From an uncultured Eubacterium sp. (lineage in GTDB: Bacteria > Bacillota > Clostridia > Lachnospirales > Lachnospiraceae): a stretch of 24,441 bases of DNA. Below are positions 5,474 through 12,787 of the stretch, in pieces. The stretch covers positions 1 through 24,441 of the forward strand of contig CAKRGF010000036.1 in the NCBI GenBank assembly GCA_934322085.1, given 5' to 3'. A program made the translations under genes and the position numbers. The notes below the pieces were generated by a model. The model was given only the letters and a program-made list of their open reading frames with translations. It made no database searches and was not told the origin of the DNA. Each line of letters begins with the position of its first letter. The first letter of the stretch is position 1.

Positions 5474-7594
5474 ATGAATTATGACGAGAGTATCTATAAA
5501 GAGAAAGCGAACAGGCGGGCGCGGAAAATCTGGCTTGTTTTTGCCATTTTACTATCAGCCAATTACGGCTCTGACACAGCAAACGGACTACGGACCGGTC
5601 CCTATTATTTAACCTTTTTACTTCTATGCTGGGTTCCGTTTATTATCGGACAGATTCTATTAAAAGTAAAAGGCATGTCAACCGATTGGTACAAATATGA
5701 AATTGCCGTTGGATATGGTATCTTCTATTCCTTTGTGCTGATTACCAGCCCATCCAACATTGCATTTACCTACATACTGCCGGTAACCAGCCTTCTGGTT
5801 TTATATAAGAATCAGAAATTTATGATTCAATATGGCGTTGCCAATACGCTAATCATCATAGCCAATGCGGTTATTAAATATATGAATGGATTCAACACCG
5901 ATGCCGATGTCAAAGAATTTACTTTGCAGCTTTCCTGCATCATTCTCTGCTACATCTGCTATGTAATGTCCATCCGTCATTTGAATGAATCGGACGGCTC
6001 CATGTTAAACTATGTAAAAGATGATTTGCACCGTGTTGTAACAACGGTTGAGCAGGTAAAAGACGCAAGTAATTCCATTGTTGACGGTGTTACCGTTGTC
6101 CGCGAGCTTGCGGTTGAAAATAAACACGGAGCGGATGTCGTTGTACTCGGCATGAATGAGCTGACCGCAAACAATCAGACCTTGCAGGATAAAACAAATT
6201 CGTCACTCGATATGACAACGGATATCAACACGCAGGTAATCAATGTTTCTTCCTTAATTGAGCAGATGGTTGAACTTACCAAAGAATCCGGCGAACATGC
6301 CGCTACCAGCAGTAAAGATTTGGACGGCGTAGTTGAGACCACTTCAACGATGGCGTCATTATCCGCAGAGGTAGAAAATGTATTAAAAGACTTCAAATCC
6401 GAATTCGAGCGCGTAATTACGGAAACCGGAACGATTGAGGATATTTCAAGCCAGACAAATCTTTTGGCACTGAATGCGTCTATCGAAGCGGCGCGTGCCG
6501 GTGACTCCGGTCGTGGTTTTGCCGTTGTCGCTGACCAGATTCGTGTACTGAGCACAGAGACACAGACCTCTTCCGGCCAGATTCGCGATGCACTGACCCG
6601 CTTATCAGAAACTTCCGCAAAGATGACTTCCGCAGTCGAGCAGACGCTAGAACTGATTCAGCAGTCGTTGGAAAAAGTTACGCTGACAAACCAGAGTGTA
6701 GGAAAAATCACAGCCGATTCCAAAGAACTGGGTGACCACATTCAGGTGATTGATTCCGCCATAAAAGAAGTAGAAACCTCAAATACTCAACTGGTTTCTA
6801 ACATGGAACAGATTTCCTCGATTGTGGATAAGATGACAAAAAGCATTTCACATTCGGATGGAACAACCCATGCGATGCTTAGTAAATATGCAGAAACCGC
6901 AACGAATATCAACAGCATTGAACATATCGTAGAGGGCTTGATGACAGAACTTGGTATCGGTGGCTTTATGGGTGTTGAAGATTTGCGTGCCGGCATGAAG
7001 GTTATGCTTTTGCCAAATGATAACAGTAAACATCCAAAAGAGTATCACGGTGAAATAGTAAAGCGTACAGACCAGAGTTTATTAGTTGCCATCAATCCGA
7101 AAAATCCTCTGCCAGTTACCAAAACAACCTGGCAGATGCAGATTACAGCAGGAAATATTTTGTACTGCTGGGAATCCGTAAACTGGAAAATGGTAGAACA
7201 AGATGGCAGGAATTTGTGTCTGATTGAGCTCCGCTCACTTCCAAAGATTCACAATCGCCGTAAATACCCTCGTATGGATTTGTATAATTTCTGTCAGATC
7301 ACCGTACTGGAAACCGGCGAAAGTTATATGGGTAAAATGGAAAATATCAGTGCCAATGGTTTTGCTTTTGTATCCGGCAATGAATTTTTCGCTGACTGCA
7401 AAGGTCAAAAAATCCGCCTTGAAATTGAAAACTTTGAATTAACATCAGAGAACACTTTGGAGGGTCGTATTCTCAGAAGTTCCAACAACAATGGCATTTA
7501 CATTGTCGGCTGCCAGATGCCGGAAGACAATCCGGCAATTATGAAATATGTAGCAGGCAAATTGGAAAAGCAGAAAAAATCTCCCCGCCACTAA
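5474..7594 (+). CDS. Membrane chemoreceptor (MCP) fused to a C-terminal YcgR-N/PilZ c-di-GMP module
   Basis: A 706-residue protein. Residues about 17-175 hold some six hydrophobic segments instead of the usual two helices around a periplasmic sensor. Residues about 180-490 are the coiled-coil MCP signalling domain, with the conserved CheA/CheW-binding hairpin tip near 320-355 (ALNASIEAARAGDSGRGFAV). Residues about 500-590 resemble the YcgR N-terminal domain. A PilZ domain follows with both c-di-GMP motifs: RxxxR within RRKYPR (595-600) and NxSxxG as NISANG (624-629). I see no clear HAMP domain. The receptor would report to CheA-CheY while sensing c-di-GMP in the cytoplasm. The ribosome binding site GGAGGAGG lies 8 bp upstream. 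The protein follows the flagellin cluster but has its own sigma-A promoter. Domain calls are by motif; the combined function is inference. Confidence 0.9.
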   Translation: MNYDESIYKEKANRRARKIWLVFAILLSANYGSDTANGLRTGPYYLTFLLLCWVPFIIGQILLKVKGMSTDWYKYEIAVGYGIFYSFVLITSPSNIAFTYILPVTSLLVLYKNQKFMIQYGVANTLIIIANAVIKYMNGFNTDADVKEFTLQLSCIILCYICYVMSIRHLNESDGSMLNYVKDDLHRVVTTVEQVKDASNSIVDGVTVVRELAVENKHGADVVVLGMNELTANNQTLQDKTNSSLDMTTDINTQVINVSSLIEQMVELTKESGEHAATSSKDLDGVVETTSTMASLSAEVENVLKDFKSEFERVITETGTIEDISSQTNLLALNASIEAARAGDSGRGFAVVADQIRVLSTETQTSSGQIRDALTRLSETSAKMTSAVEQTLELIQQSLEKVTLTNQSVGKITADSKELGDHIQVIDSAIKEVETSNTQLVSNMEQISSIVDKMTKSISHSDGTTHAMLSKYAETATNINSIEHIVEGLMTELGIGGFMGVEDLRAGMKVMLLPNDNSKHPKEYHGEIVKRTDQSLLVAINPKNPLPVTKTTWQMQITAGNILYCWESVNWKMVEQDGRNLCLIELRSLPKIHNRRKYPRMDLYNFCQITVLETGESYMGKMENISANGFAFVSGNEFFADCKGQKIRLEIENFELTSENTLEGRILRSSNNNGIYIVGCQMPEDNPAIMKYVAGKLEKQKKSPRH

Positions 7595-7606
7595 AGGCAG
7601 GGAGAT
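7579..7606 (-). terminator. Hairpin over the chemoreceptor stop codon, terminator-like on the minus strand
   Basis: ATCTCCC-c-GCC (7579-7589) pairs with GGC-a-GGGAGAT (7596-7606); the loop ACTAAA contains the stop codon. On the plus strand no T run follows. On the minus strand six T follow (complement of 7573-7578), so as a terminator it would block antisense transcription into the chemoreceptor gene. Confidence 0.5.
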
Positions 7607-7616
7607 TATAAGGGGA

Positions 7617-7687
7617 GGATAAGTATTCAACGCTTTATCCGCTGAATACAGCAAATCAAGGCAGAGGGGGAATCGACCTCGATTTGC
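7617..7687 (+). ncRNA. Compact structured intergenic element with a possible pseudoknot
   Basis: GGATAA (7617-7622) can pair with TTATCC (7635-7640), and the directly following GTATTCA (7623-7629) with TGAATAC (7643-7649). The two stems interlock as an H-type pseudoknot or exclude each other. A third stem pairs GCAAATC (7651-7657) with GATTTGC (7681-7687). The element lies after the chemoreceptor and before the SEC-C promoter, so it is a 3' UTR element or a separate small RNA. I do not recognise the family. Confidence 0.35.
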
Positions 7688-7733
7688 CAGTACTACTATT
7701 GTTGCCGCTTTTTAGAAACTTATACTTATTTTT

Positions 7734-7762
7734 TTGATTTTTCACAAAAAATATGTTATAGT
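7734..7762 (+). promoter_or_regulatory. Sigma-A promoter of the SEC-C gene
   Basis: TTGATT (7734-7739), 17 bp, TATAGT (7757-7762); the start point falls about 30 bp before the ATG. Confidence 0.75.
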
Positions 7763-7797
7763 CAGTAACGTACTATTTATATTAGGAGGAAATTAGC

Positions 7798-8304
7798 ATG
7801 GCTTTATTACAGGAATGGCGTGAATATGCCTACAGCGAAGAAATGCAGAATTCAAAAGAAGGACAAAAATTGTGGGAGAACTATTTCACTTTGGAAAAAG
7901 GTATCTATGAAAAATTGTTAGTAAACCCATCAGAAGTTGTAGAAGGCACCGTACAGGAATTAGCAGACCGCTATGAAGTACCGCTTTCGATGATGGTTGG
8001 TTTTTTAGATGGTATTAATGACAGCTTGAAAGAAACGAACCCAATCGATGAAATGGAAAAAGATACCAAGGTCAAACTTGACATCGATTTAGAGAAATTG
8101 TACTACAACATGGTAGAATGTAAAGCAGAATGGCTTTACACCCTTCCACAGTGGAACGATATTCTGCCAGAGGAGAAACGTAAAGAGCTTTACAAAAAGC
8201 AGAAAAATTCCGGTACCATCCATAATGAAAACCGTAAGGTCGGCAGAAATGACCCATGTCCATGTGGTTCCGGCAAAAAATATAAACAATGTTGCGGACG
8301 TTAA
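7798..8304 (+). CDS. SEC-C motif zinc-binding protein of unknown function
   Basis: A 168-residue soluble, acidic-to-neutral protein. The last 20 residues (NDPCPCGSGKKYKQCCG) are a classic SEC-C zinc-binding motif with ligands C154, C156, C165 and C166, as at the C-terminus of SecA, where it binds SecB and ribosomes. The first 140 residues are predicted mostly helical, and I see no known enzyme motif in them. The gene has a strong ribosome binding site (AGGAGG) and its own promoter and appears monocistronic. A role near the translocase or ribosome would be a guess based on the tail alone. Confidence 0.85.
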   Translation: MALLQEWREYAYSEEMQNSKEGQKLWENYFTLEKGIYEKLLVNPSEVVEGTVQELADRYEVPLSMMVGFLDGINDSLKETNPIDEMEKDTKVKLDIDLEKLYYNMVECKAEWLYTLPQWNDILPEEKRKELYKKQKNSGTIHNENRKVGRNDPCPCGSGKKYKQCCGR

Positions 8305-8370
8305 TAAAACCGCACCCATTTTTTGAATGTTTTATAATGAAATAAACATGAAAAATTAATAGATAATACA

Positions 8371-8399
8371 TTGACGATTGCCCTTGAAGCGAGTATATT
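8371..8399 (+). promoter_or_regulatory. Sigma-A promoter of the MATE gene
   Basis: TTGACG (8371-8376), 17 bp, TATATT (8394-8399), about 33 bp before the likely start point-to-ATG leader. Confidence 0.75.
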
Positions 8400-8438
8400 A
8401 GAAATTCGAAATTTACAAAAAAGTGAGGTATATTCAGT

Positions 8439-9797
8439 ATGAAAGGGACTCGTTCAATGCAGGATATGACAGAGGGAAGACCAATTTCACTGATACTGAA
8501 ATTTTTCTTTCCTCTTTTATTTGGAATGTTATTCCAACAATTTTATAACTTAGTGGACACCGCCATTGTCGGAAAGTTTTTAGGCCCCAACGATTTGGCG
8601 GCAGTTGGTGCTACAGGTTCCGTAAACTTTTTAATTCTCGGATTCTGTATGGGCGTATGCAATGGTTTTTCCATCCCAGTTGCACAGAAATTTGGCGCAA
8701 AAGATGAAAGCGGCCTTCGCCGCTTTGTAGCAAACAGCGTCTGGCTCTCTGTTATTTTTGCAGCCGTCATGACCGTTGTTGTCTGTATTTTGTGCCGTCA
8801 GATTTTAATTTGGATGGATACTCCAGCAAACATTTTAGATAGTTCCTACCGCTATATCTTTGTGATATTTTTAGGAATTCCTGTCACCTATTTATATAAC
8901 CTTCTCTCTGGCATTATGAGAGCACTTGGTGATAGCAAAACCCCGCTCATTTTCCTGATTCTGTCCTCGGTCTTAAATATCCTTTTTGACCTTGGTGCAA
9001 TTTTAATTTTACAAATGGGTGTCGCAGGAGCTGCATGGGCTACCGTTACTGCGCAGGGAATTTCTGGTATTTTATGTTTGATTTATATGAAAAAGAAATA
9101 TACAATTTTGAAAATTTCAAAGGATGAATGGAAACTAAACGGAAACTGCATTGCCCGACTCTGTGGTATGGGAATTCCTATGGGACTTCAGTATTCGATT
9201 ACAGCAATCGGCAGTGTCGTTCTACAGACTGCCGTAAATCGTCTTGGTTCCACTGCAGTTGCAGCCGTTGCCTCCGGCGGAAAGCTTGCTATGTTCTTCT
9301 GCTGTCCATTTGACGCAATGGGTTCCACAATGTCTACCTACGCCGGACAAAACTTAGGTGCCCAGAAACTTGACCGTGTAGACAAGGGAATTTTCGCATG
9401 CAGCGGGTTAGCTCTTGTTTATTCTGTGATTGCCTGTGCTGCCCTTTTGTTTACCGGACAGTATTTAGCACTTTTGTTTGTCGACGGCACAGAAACCCGG
9501 TTAATCGAAATGATTGCTGCATTTCTTCGCTGGAACTGCATTTTCTATTTCCCCTTAGCACTTGTAAACATTGTCCGTTTTACAATTCAGGGCTTGGGAT
9601 TCGGAAAATTGGCGATTTTAGCCGGTGTGTGTGAAATGGCTGCCAGAAGTATTGTCGGATTCTATTTTGTTCCGGTATTCGGCTTCACCGCCGCCTGCCT
9701 GGCAAGCCCAATCGCCTGGATATTGGCAGATGTGTTTTTGATTCCGGCATATTTTCTTGTGGTGAAGTACTTAAAGAGGGAACTTTGTATGAGTTAG
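8439..9797 (+). CDS. MATE-family multidrug/Na+ (or H+) antiporter
   Basis: A 452-residue membrane protein with about twelve hydrophobic segments and the internal two-fold similarity of MATE exporters (NorM/DinF group). The N-terminus has the typical MTEGRPISLILKFFFPLLFGMLFQQFYNLVDTAIVGKFLG pattern (described here in part), with GDSKTPL in the mid-loop after helix 4-5. Members expel cationic drugs or metabolites in exchange for Na+ or H+; the substrate here cannot be read. The start at 8439 follows GTGAGGT by about 8 bp; M7 is an alternative. Monocistronic, with its own promoter. It ends six bases before palindromic copy B. Confidence 0.92.
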   Translation: MKGTRSMQDMTEGRPISLILKFFFPLLFGMLFQQFYNLVDTAIVGKFLGPNDLAAVGATGSVNFLILGFCMGVCNGFSIPVAQKFGAKDESGLRRFVANSVWLSVIFAAVMTVVVCILCRQILIWMDTPANILDSSYRYIFVIFLGIPVTYLYNLLSGIMRALGDSKTPLIFLILSSVLNILFDLGAILILQMGVAGAAWATVTAQGISGILCLIYMKKKYTILKISKDEWKLNGNCIARLCGMGIPMGLQYSITAIGSVVLQTAVNRLGSTAVAAVASGGKLAMFFCCPFDAMGSTMSTYAGQNLGAQKLDRVDKGIFACSGLALVYSVIACAALLFTGQYLALLFVDGTETRLIEMIAAFLRWNCIFYFPLALVNIVRFTIQGLGFGKLAILAGVCEMAARSIVGFYFVPVFGFTAACLASPIAWILADVFLIPAYFLVVKYLKRELCMS

Positions 9798-9803
9798 TTT
9801 TTT

Positions 9804-9962
9804 AATTTCATAATTTTTTCTCCTAAATAAATTGGTATCTCTTGTGCCGCTCCCGCTTAGCAAACGCGTAAGGGTATCGACATGTAAACTACACATGTCT
9901 CATACCCACGTGTTTGCAGCACAATCAATACTAATTTATTTTAGGAGAAATTATCAGAAATT
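9804..9962 (-). repeat. Long palindromic element, copy B
   Basis: A palindrome of about 159 bp, oriented minus by its GGGAG loop. From the apex on the minus strand: loop GTAGTTT (identical to copy A); stem GACATGT/ACATGTC; stem GGGTAT/ATACCC; stem GCAAACACG/CGCGTTTGC (one wobble pair); one-sided loop TAAGCGGGAG; base GTGC/GCAC; outer arms including TCTCCTAAATAAATT against its near-perfect complement. With copy C it fills the 455-bp gap between the MATE and metF genes, which converge. Confidence 0.75.
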
Positions 9963-10017
9963 AAGAACCTCTCATCAAAGATTCCATCCATTTGTTTTGC
10001 GCTGCATTTAACCTTCC

Positions 10018-10040
10018 ACTATTTAGTTATAGTGTTTTTG
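10018..10040 (+). terminator. Possible weak terminator between copies B and C
   Basis: Stem CACTAT (10018-10023) / ATAGTG (10030-10035) with loop TTAGTT, followed by five T. Short and AT-rich, so only a weak candidate for ending MATE transcription. Confidence 0.35.
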
Positions 10041-10045
10041 CGGTC

Positions 10046-10238
10046 GATATTTGCAGACATTTCAGGATTCCAGTAATTTAACAAAAAAAGATGAATGGAG
10101 AGTGGGTTTGAACGCGTCAGCAGGAGACACTGGTATTTTCAGTGTCCCTGCTGCTACGCAGTTCAACAAACGGGAGTGCCCACTCTCCATCCATCTTTTT
10201 TTGTTAAATTACGGAAACTAAATATGTCTATAAATATC
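10046..10238 (+). repeat. Long palindromic element, copy C
   Basis: A palindrome of about 193 bp with the same plan as copy A on the plus strand. Loop GTATTTT; stem GACACTG/CAGTGTC; one unpaired A; stem CAGCAGG/CCTGCTG; flanks CGT and CTACGC; stem TTGAAC/GTTCAA; one-sided loop CAAACGGGAG; base GTGGG/CCCAC; outer arms through GTAATTTAAC and beyond. Almost every stem differs in sequence from copy A yet pairs fully, while loops and flanks are kept. It ends about 15 bp from the metF stop. Confidence 0.8.
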
Positions 10239-10252
10239 CCCGCAATACTCTC

Positions 10253-11104
10253 TTATTCATAAATCGCTCTGGCAATTTCTACTTTATTCATAGAGTACAA
10301 ATGGATTCCGTCTACGCCATGCGCAAGCAGATTCTCCATCTGACGTTTGGAGTAATCTAATCCGGCTTTTTTCAAGTCAGCCGGATTATCTTTATATTTC
10401 TCAATGGCATCTGCTAATTCTTTTGGTATTTTGGTGCCTGACATTCCGATGATGTTTTTGACCTGTCCGGCGGATGTAATCGGCATTAAACCCGGAAGAA
10501 TCGGTACTGTGATTCCAGCATTACGTGCCTCGTCCAAGAAATGGAAAAATGTTTCATTATCGTAAAACAACTGTGTAATCAAAAAGTCTACACCTTTTTC
10601 TACTTTAATTTTCAAGTTTGCAATGTCTTCCGAAAGGCTTGCTGCTTCCTGATGTACTTCCGGATAGCACGCTCCTGCCACACTGAACTCAAACATCTCT
10701 TTTACATCGGTAACCAAATCCGAAGCATGGTCATAAAAGCGGGCGTCAAACTGCTCATCGCTCATCCACTGCGGTTTATCGCCGCGCAGTGCTAACAGAT
10801 TGTGAATCCCGTTGCGGTACAAATTCGTCAGGAAATTTTTCAAGAATAAACGGTCCGGAATGGCTGCACAGGTCAAATGGGTAAGTGCCTCAATTCCACA
10901 CTGATTCTGAATATAAGAAGCTATGGCAAAGGTGTTTTCTGCCGTGTTGCCGCCAGCTCCGTAAGTCACACTGATAAAACTTGGGTGAAGTGTTTTAAAC
11001 TCATCTAGTGCGTCATAAATAACGGATACATCGGCGTCCTTTTTCGGTGGAAATACTTCCAAAGAATAGGTCGGCCGGTTTGTATGAAATAAATCTTTAA
11101 TCAT
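10253..11104 (-). CDS. metF: Methylenetetrahydrofolate reductase
   Basis: A 283-residue MetF-family (beta/alpha)8 flavoprotein, close to the usual 280-300. It converts 5,10-methylene-THF to 5-methyl-THF for methionine synthesis or, in some Clostridia, the methyl branch of the Wood-Ljungdahl pathway. Visible motifs: SLEVFPPK with E16 (the catalytic glutamate position), FISVTYGAGG, the HLTC segment (about 77), LALRGD (about 103), and FLITQLFYDNETFFHFLDEAR followed by PGLMPI. No fused corrinoid or zinc domain is present. The gene stands alone here: no metH or other folate gene is adjacent. The leader has a small CTCG/CGAG hairpin just before the start, with AGGAAAAA as a modest ribosome binding site. 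Confidence 0.95.
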   Translation of the reverse strand: MIKDLFHTNRPTYSLEVFPPKKDADVSVIYDALDEFKTLHPSFISVTYGAGGNTAENTFAIASYIQNQCGIEALTHLTCAAIPDRLFLKNFLTNLYRNGIHNLLALRGDKPQWMSDEQFDARFYDHASDLVTDVKEMFEFSVAGACYPEVHQEAASLSEDIANLKIKVEKGVDFLITQLFYDNETFFHFLDEARNAGITVPILPGLMPITSAGQVKNIIGMSGTKIPKELADAIEKYKDNPADLKKAGLDYSKRQMENLLAHGVDGIHLYSMNKVEIARAIYE

Positions 11105-11131
11105 GTCTTTTTTCCTCGCTTTCGAGACATT

Positions 11132-11160
11132 AGTATAACATAAAAAAGTGCGCCTGAAAA
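11132..11160 (-). promoter_or_regulatory. Likely metF promoter overlapping the upstream terminator
   Basis: On the minus strand, TTTTCA (11155-11160), 17 bp, TATACT (11132-11137). The -35 half lies in the loop of the terminator that ends the arabinofuranosidase transcript, a compact arrangement. Confidence 0.5.
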
Positions 11161-11169
11161 GCGCACTTT
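11142..11169 (-). terminator. Rho-independent terminator of the xylan operon
   Basis: On the minus strand, stem GTGCGC / GCGCAC (11161-11166 with 11148-11153), 7-nt loop, then six T. It lies about 40 bp after the arabinofuranosidase stop. Confidence 0.9.
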
Positions 11170-11205
11170 CTTAATTTCCAGCCATAGCCTTATACTAAAT
11201 ATCTA

Positions 11206-12696
11206 TCACTTGGTATAGAATCGAACTATATTGTATGAATGAGGCTCTAAAATAACGACACCATCTTTGACACCTGTTCCTTTTTTCGGAACCACATTTT
11301 CAGGATTTTCCGGTGAGTTTACTGCTTTCATATCGTCATTGTTAAGTACCATATGCTCTGCCAGTGTCAGTTCGCCAAAGCCCTCGAAGTCAAGAGAAAC
11401 CTCTGCTGTTTCATCCATATTACGGTTCACGGCAAATACGGTCAGTTCTTTCTTCTCTTCATTCCAGACAACAGAGCTGTCCACATACGGAATCGCATCA
11501 CGCTTGCCGGCTGCATAAGTACCACACTCAACATCTGCCTTCAAGGCAACACCCTGTCCGTAACGGCAGGCATACATAAATGGATAGAAAATCGTCTGAA
11601 GCCACATTTTACCGCCATTTACTGTCATAATCGGTGCAATTACATTGACAAGCTGTGCCAGACAGGCAATTTTTACACGGTCCGAATTATTAATCAGCGT
11701 GTTCAAAAGACAGCCGACTGCTAACGCATCTTCCATCGTATAAATATCCTCTAACAGTGGTGGCGCAATCTGCCATCTCTCCTGTTTTTTATCCTGCTCC
11801 TGTGAATGGAACCAGATGTTCCACTCATCGAAAGAAAGGTAAATATCTTTATCGCTTTCCTTTTCTTTCTTAATCCTATCGCAGATAGCTCCGACTTTTT
11901 TTATAAAATCGTCCATGTCCATCGAGCAGCTTAAATACTTCTTTGTATCATCATCCGGATTTCCGTAGTACTCATGCATCGACAAATAATCAATGTGGTC
12001 GTATGCCTCGCGAAGTACCGTTTCTTCCCATTCACCAAATGTCGGCATGTTCTGGTGGGAACTTCCGCAGGCAACCAGCTCAATGGAGTCATCGATCCAT
12101 TTCATGATTTTTGCTGCTTCACATGCAGTACGTGCGTATTCAGTCGCTGTTTTATGTCCAATCTGCCAAGGACCATCCATCTCATTGCCTAGACACCAGG
12201 TATGAATACCAAAAGGCTTTTCAAAACCATTCGCGCGGCGCATATTGGCATAATAAGTATCGGTTACCGAGTTACAGTATTCTACAACATTACCGGCTTC
12301 TTCCGGTCCACGTGTTCCAAGATTTACTGCCATCATAATATCGGTTCCAACACGTTTTGCCCATTCCTGAAATTCATCGATTCCAACCTCATTTGTCTCC
12401 ACAGAACTCCAGGCAAGCTCCATTTTCTTCGGACGCTTTTCTTTTGGTCCGGTTCCATCTTCCCAATGATAACCCGATACAAAGTTACCACCCGGATAAC
12501 GAACCATCGGGATATTCATCTCGCGGATAACCTTAAGAACATCCTGACGAAATCCCATATCATCGGCAGTCTCATGTCCCGGCTCGTAGATACCATGATA
12601 AACGGCTCTTCCCAAATGCTCAATAAATGAGCTGTACAATCGTTTGTCAATCGCACTGATTTGTTTTTCTTTTTCTGCTTTAATTACTGATTTCAT
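11206..12696 (-). CDS. Intracellular alpha-L-arabinofuranosidase, GH51
   Basis: A 496-residue GH51 enzyme (family usually about 500). It releases terminal arabinofuranosyl groups from arabinoxylan-derived oligosaccharides by a retaining mechanism. The acid/base is E172 in CLGNEMDGPWQ and the nucleophile E291 in LSFDEWNIW; RYPGGNFVSGYHWEDG (66-81) is the family signature of the N-terminal barrel, and the C-terminus is the usual beta-sandwich. There is no signal peptide, so it acts in the cytoplasm on imported oligosaccharides. The start is ATG 12696: GGAGGT lies just upstream, inside the longer reading frame that begins at 12711, which excludes that start. It follows the xylanase by 91 bp on the same strand. 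That gap shows no clear promoter or terminator, so co-transcription is likely. Confidence 0.95.
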   Translation of the reverse strand: MKSVIKAEKEKQISAIDKRLYSSFIEHLGRAVYHGIYEPGHETADDMGFRQDVLKVIREMNIPMVRYPGGNFVSGYHWEDGTGPKEKRPKKMELAWSSVETNEVGIDEFQEWAKRVGTDIMMAVNLGTRGPEEAGNVVEYCNSVTDTYYANMRRANGFEKPFGIHTWCLGNEMDGPWQIGHKTATEYARTACEAAKIMKWIDDSIELVACGSSHQNMPTFGEWEETVLREAYDHIDYLSMHEYYGNPDDDTKKYLSCSMDMDDFIKKVGAICDRIKKEKESDKDIYLSFDEWNIWFHSQEQDKKQERWQIAPPLLEDIYTMEDALAVGCLLNTLINNSDRVKIACLAQLVNVIAPIMTVNGGKMWLQTIFYPFMYACRYGQGVALKADVECGTYAAGKRDAIPYVDSSVVWNEEKKELTVFAVNRNMDETAEVSLDFEGFGELTLAEHMVLNNDDMKAVNSPENPENVVPKKGTGVKDGVVILEPHSYNIVRFYTK

Positions 12697-12787
12697 ACTT
12701 ACCTCCATCAACCTCTTTTTCCCTATTGTATATCAGTAATTCATCTTTTACCATGTACTATTCTAACCTAACACTGGACAATCATTT

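Noticed and set aside
5220..5477. Plus-strand reading frame across palindrome copy A
   Set aside because: It spans the palindrome and the chemoreceptor promoter, with no ribosome binding site or recognisable protein features.
10043..10050. GTCGATAT on the plus strand as a second sigma-D -10 box
   Set aside because: No TAAA at the right distance upstream; it lies in the outer arm of palindrome copy C and faces the 3' end of metF.
12327..12345. CCGATAT on the minus strand as a sigma-D promoter
   Set aside because: It is inside the arabinofuranosidase coding region with no matching -35 and no downstream gene to serve.
12697..12711. ATG at 12711 as start of the arabinofuranosidase
   Set aside because: The only good ribosome binding site (GGAGG) lies downstream of it, immediately before ATG 12696.
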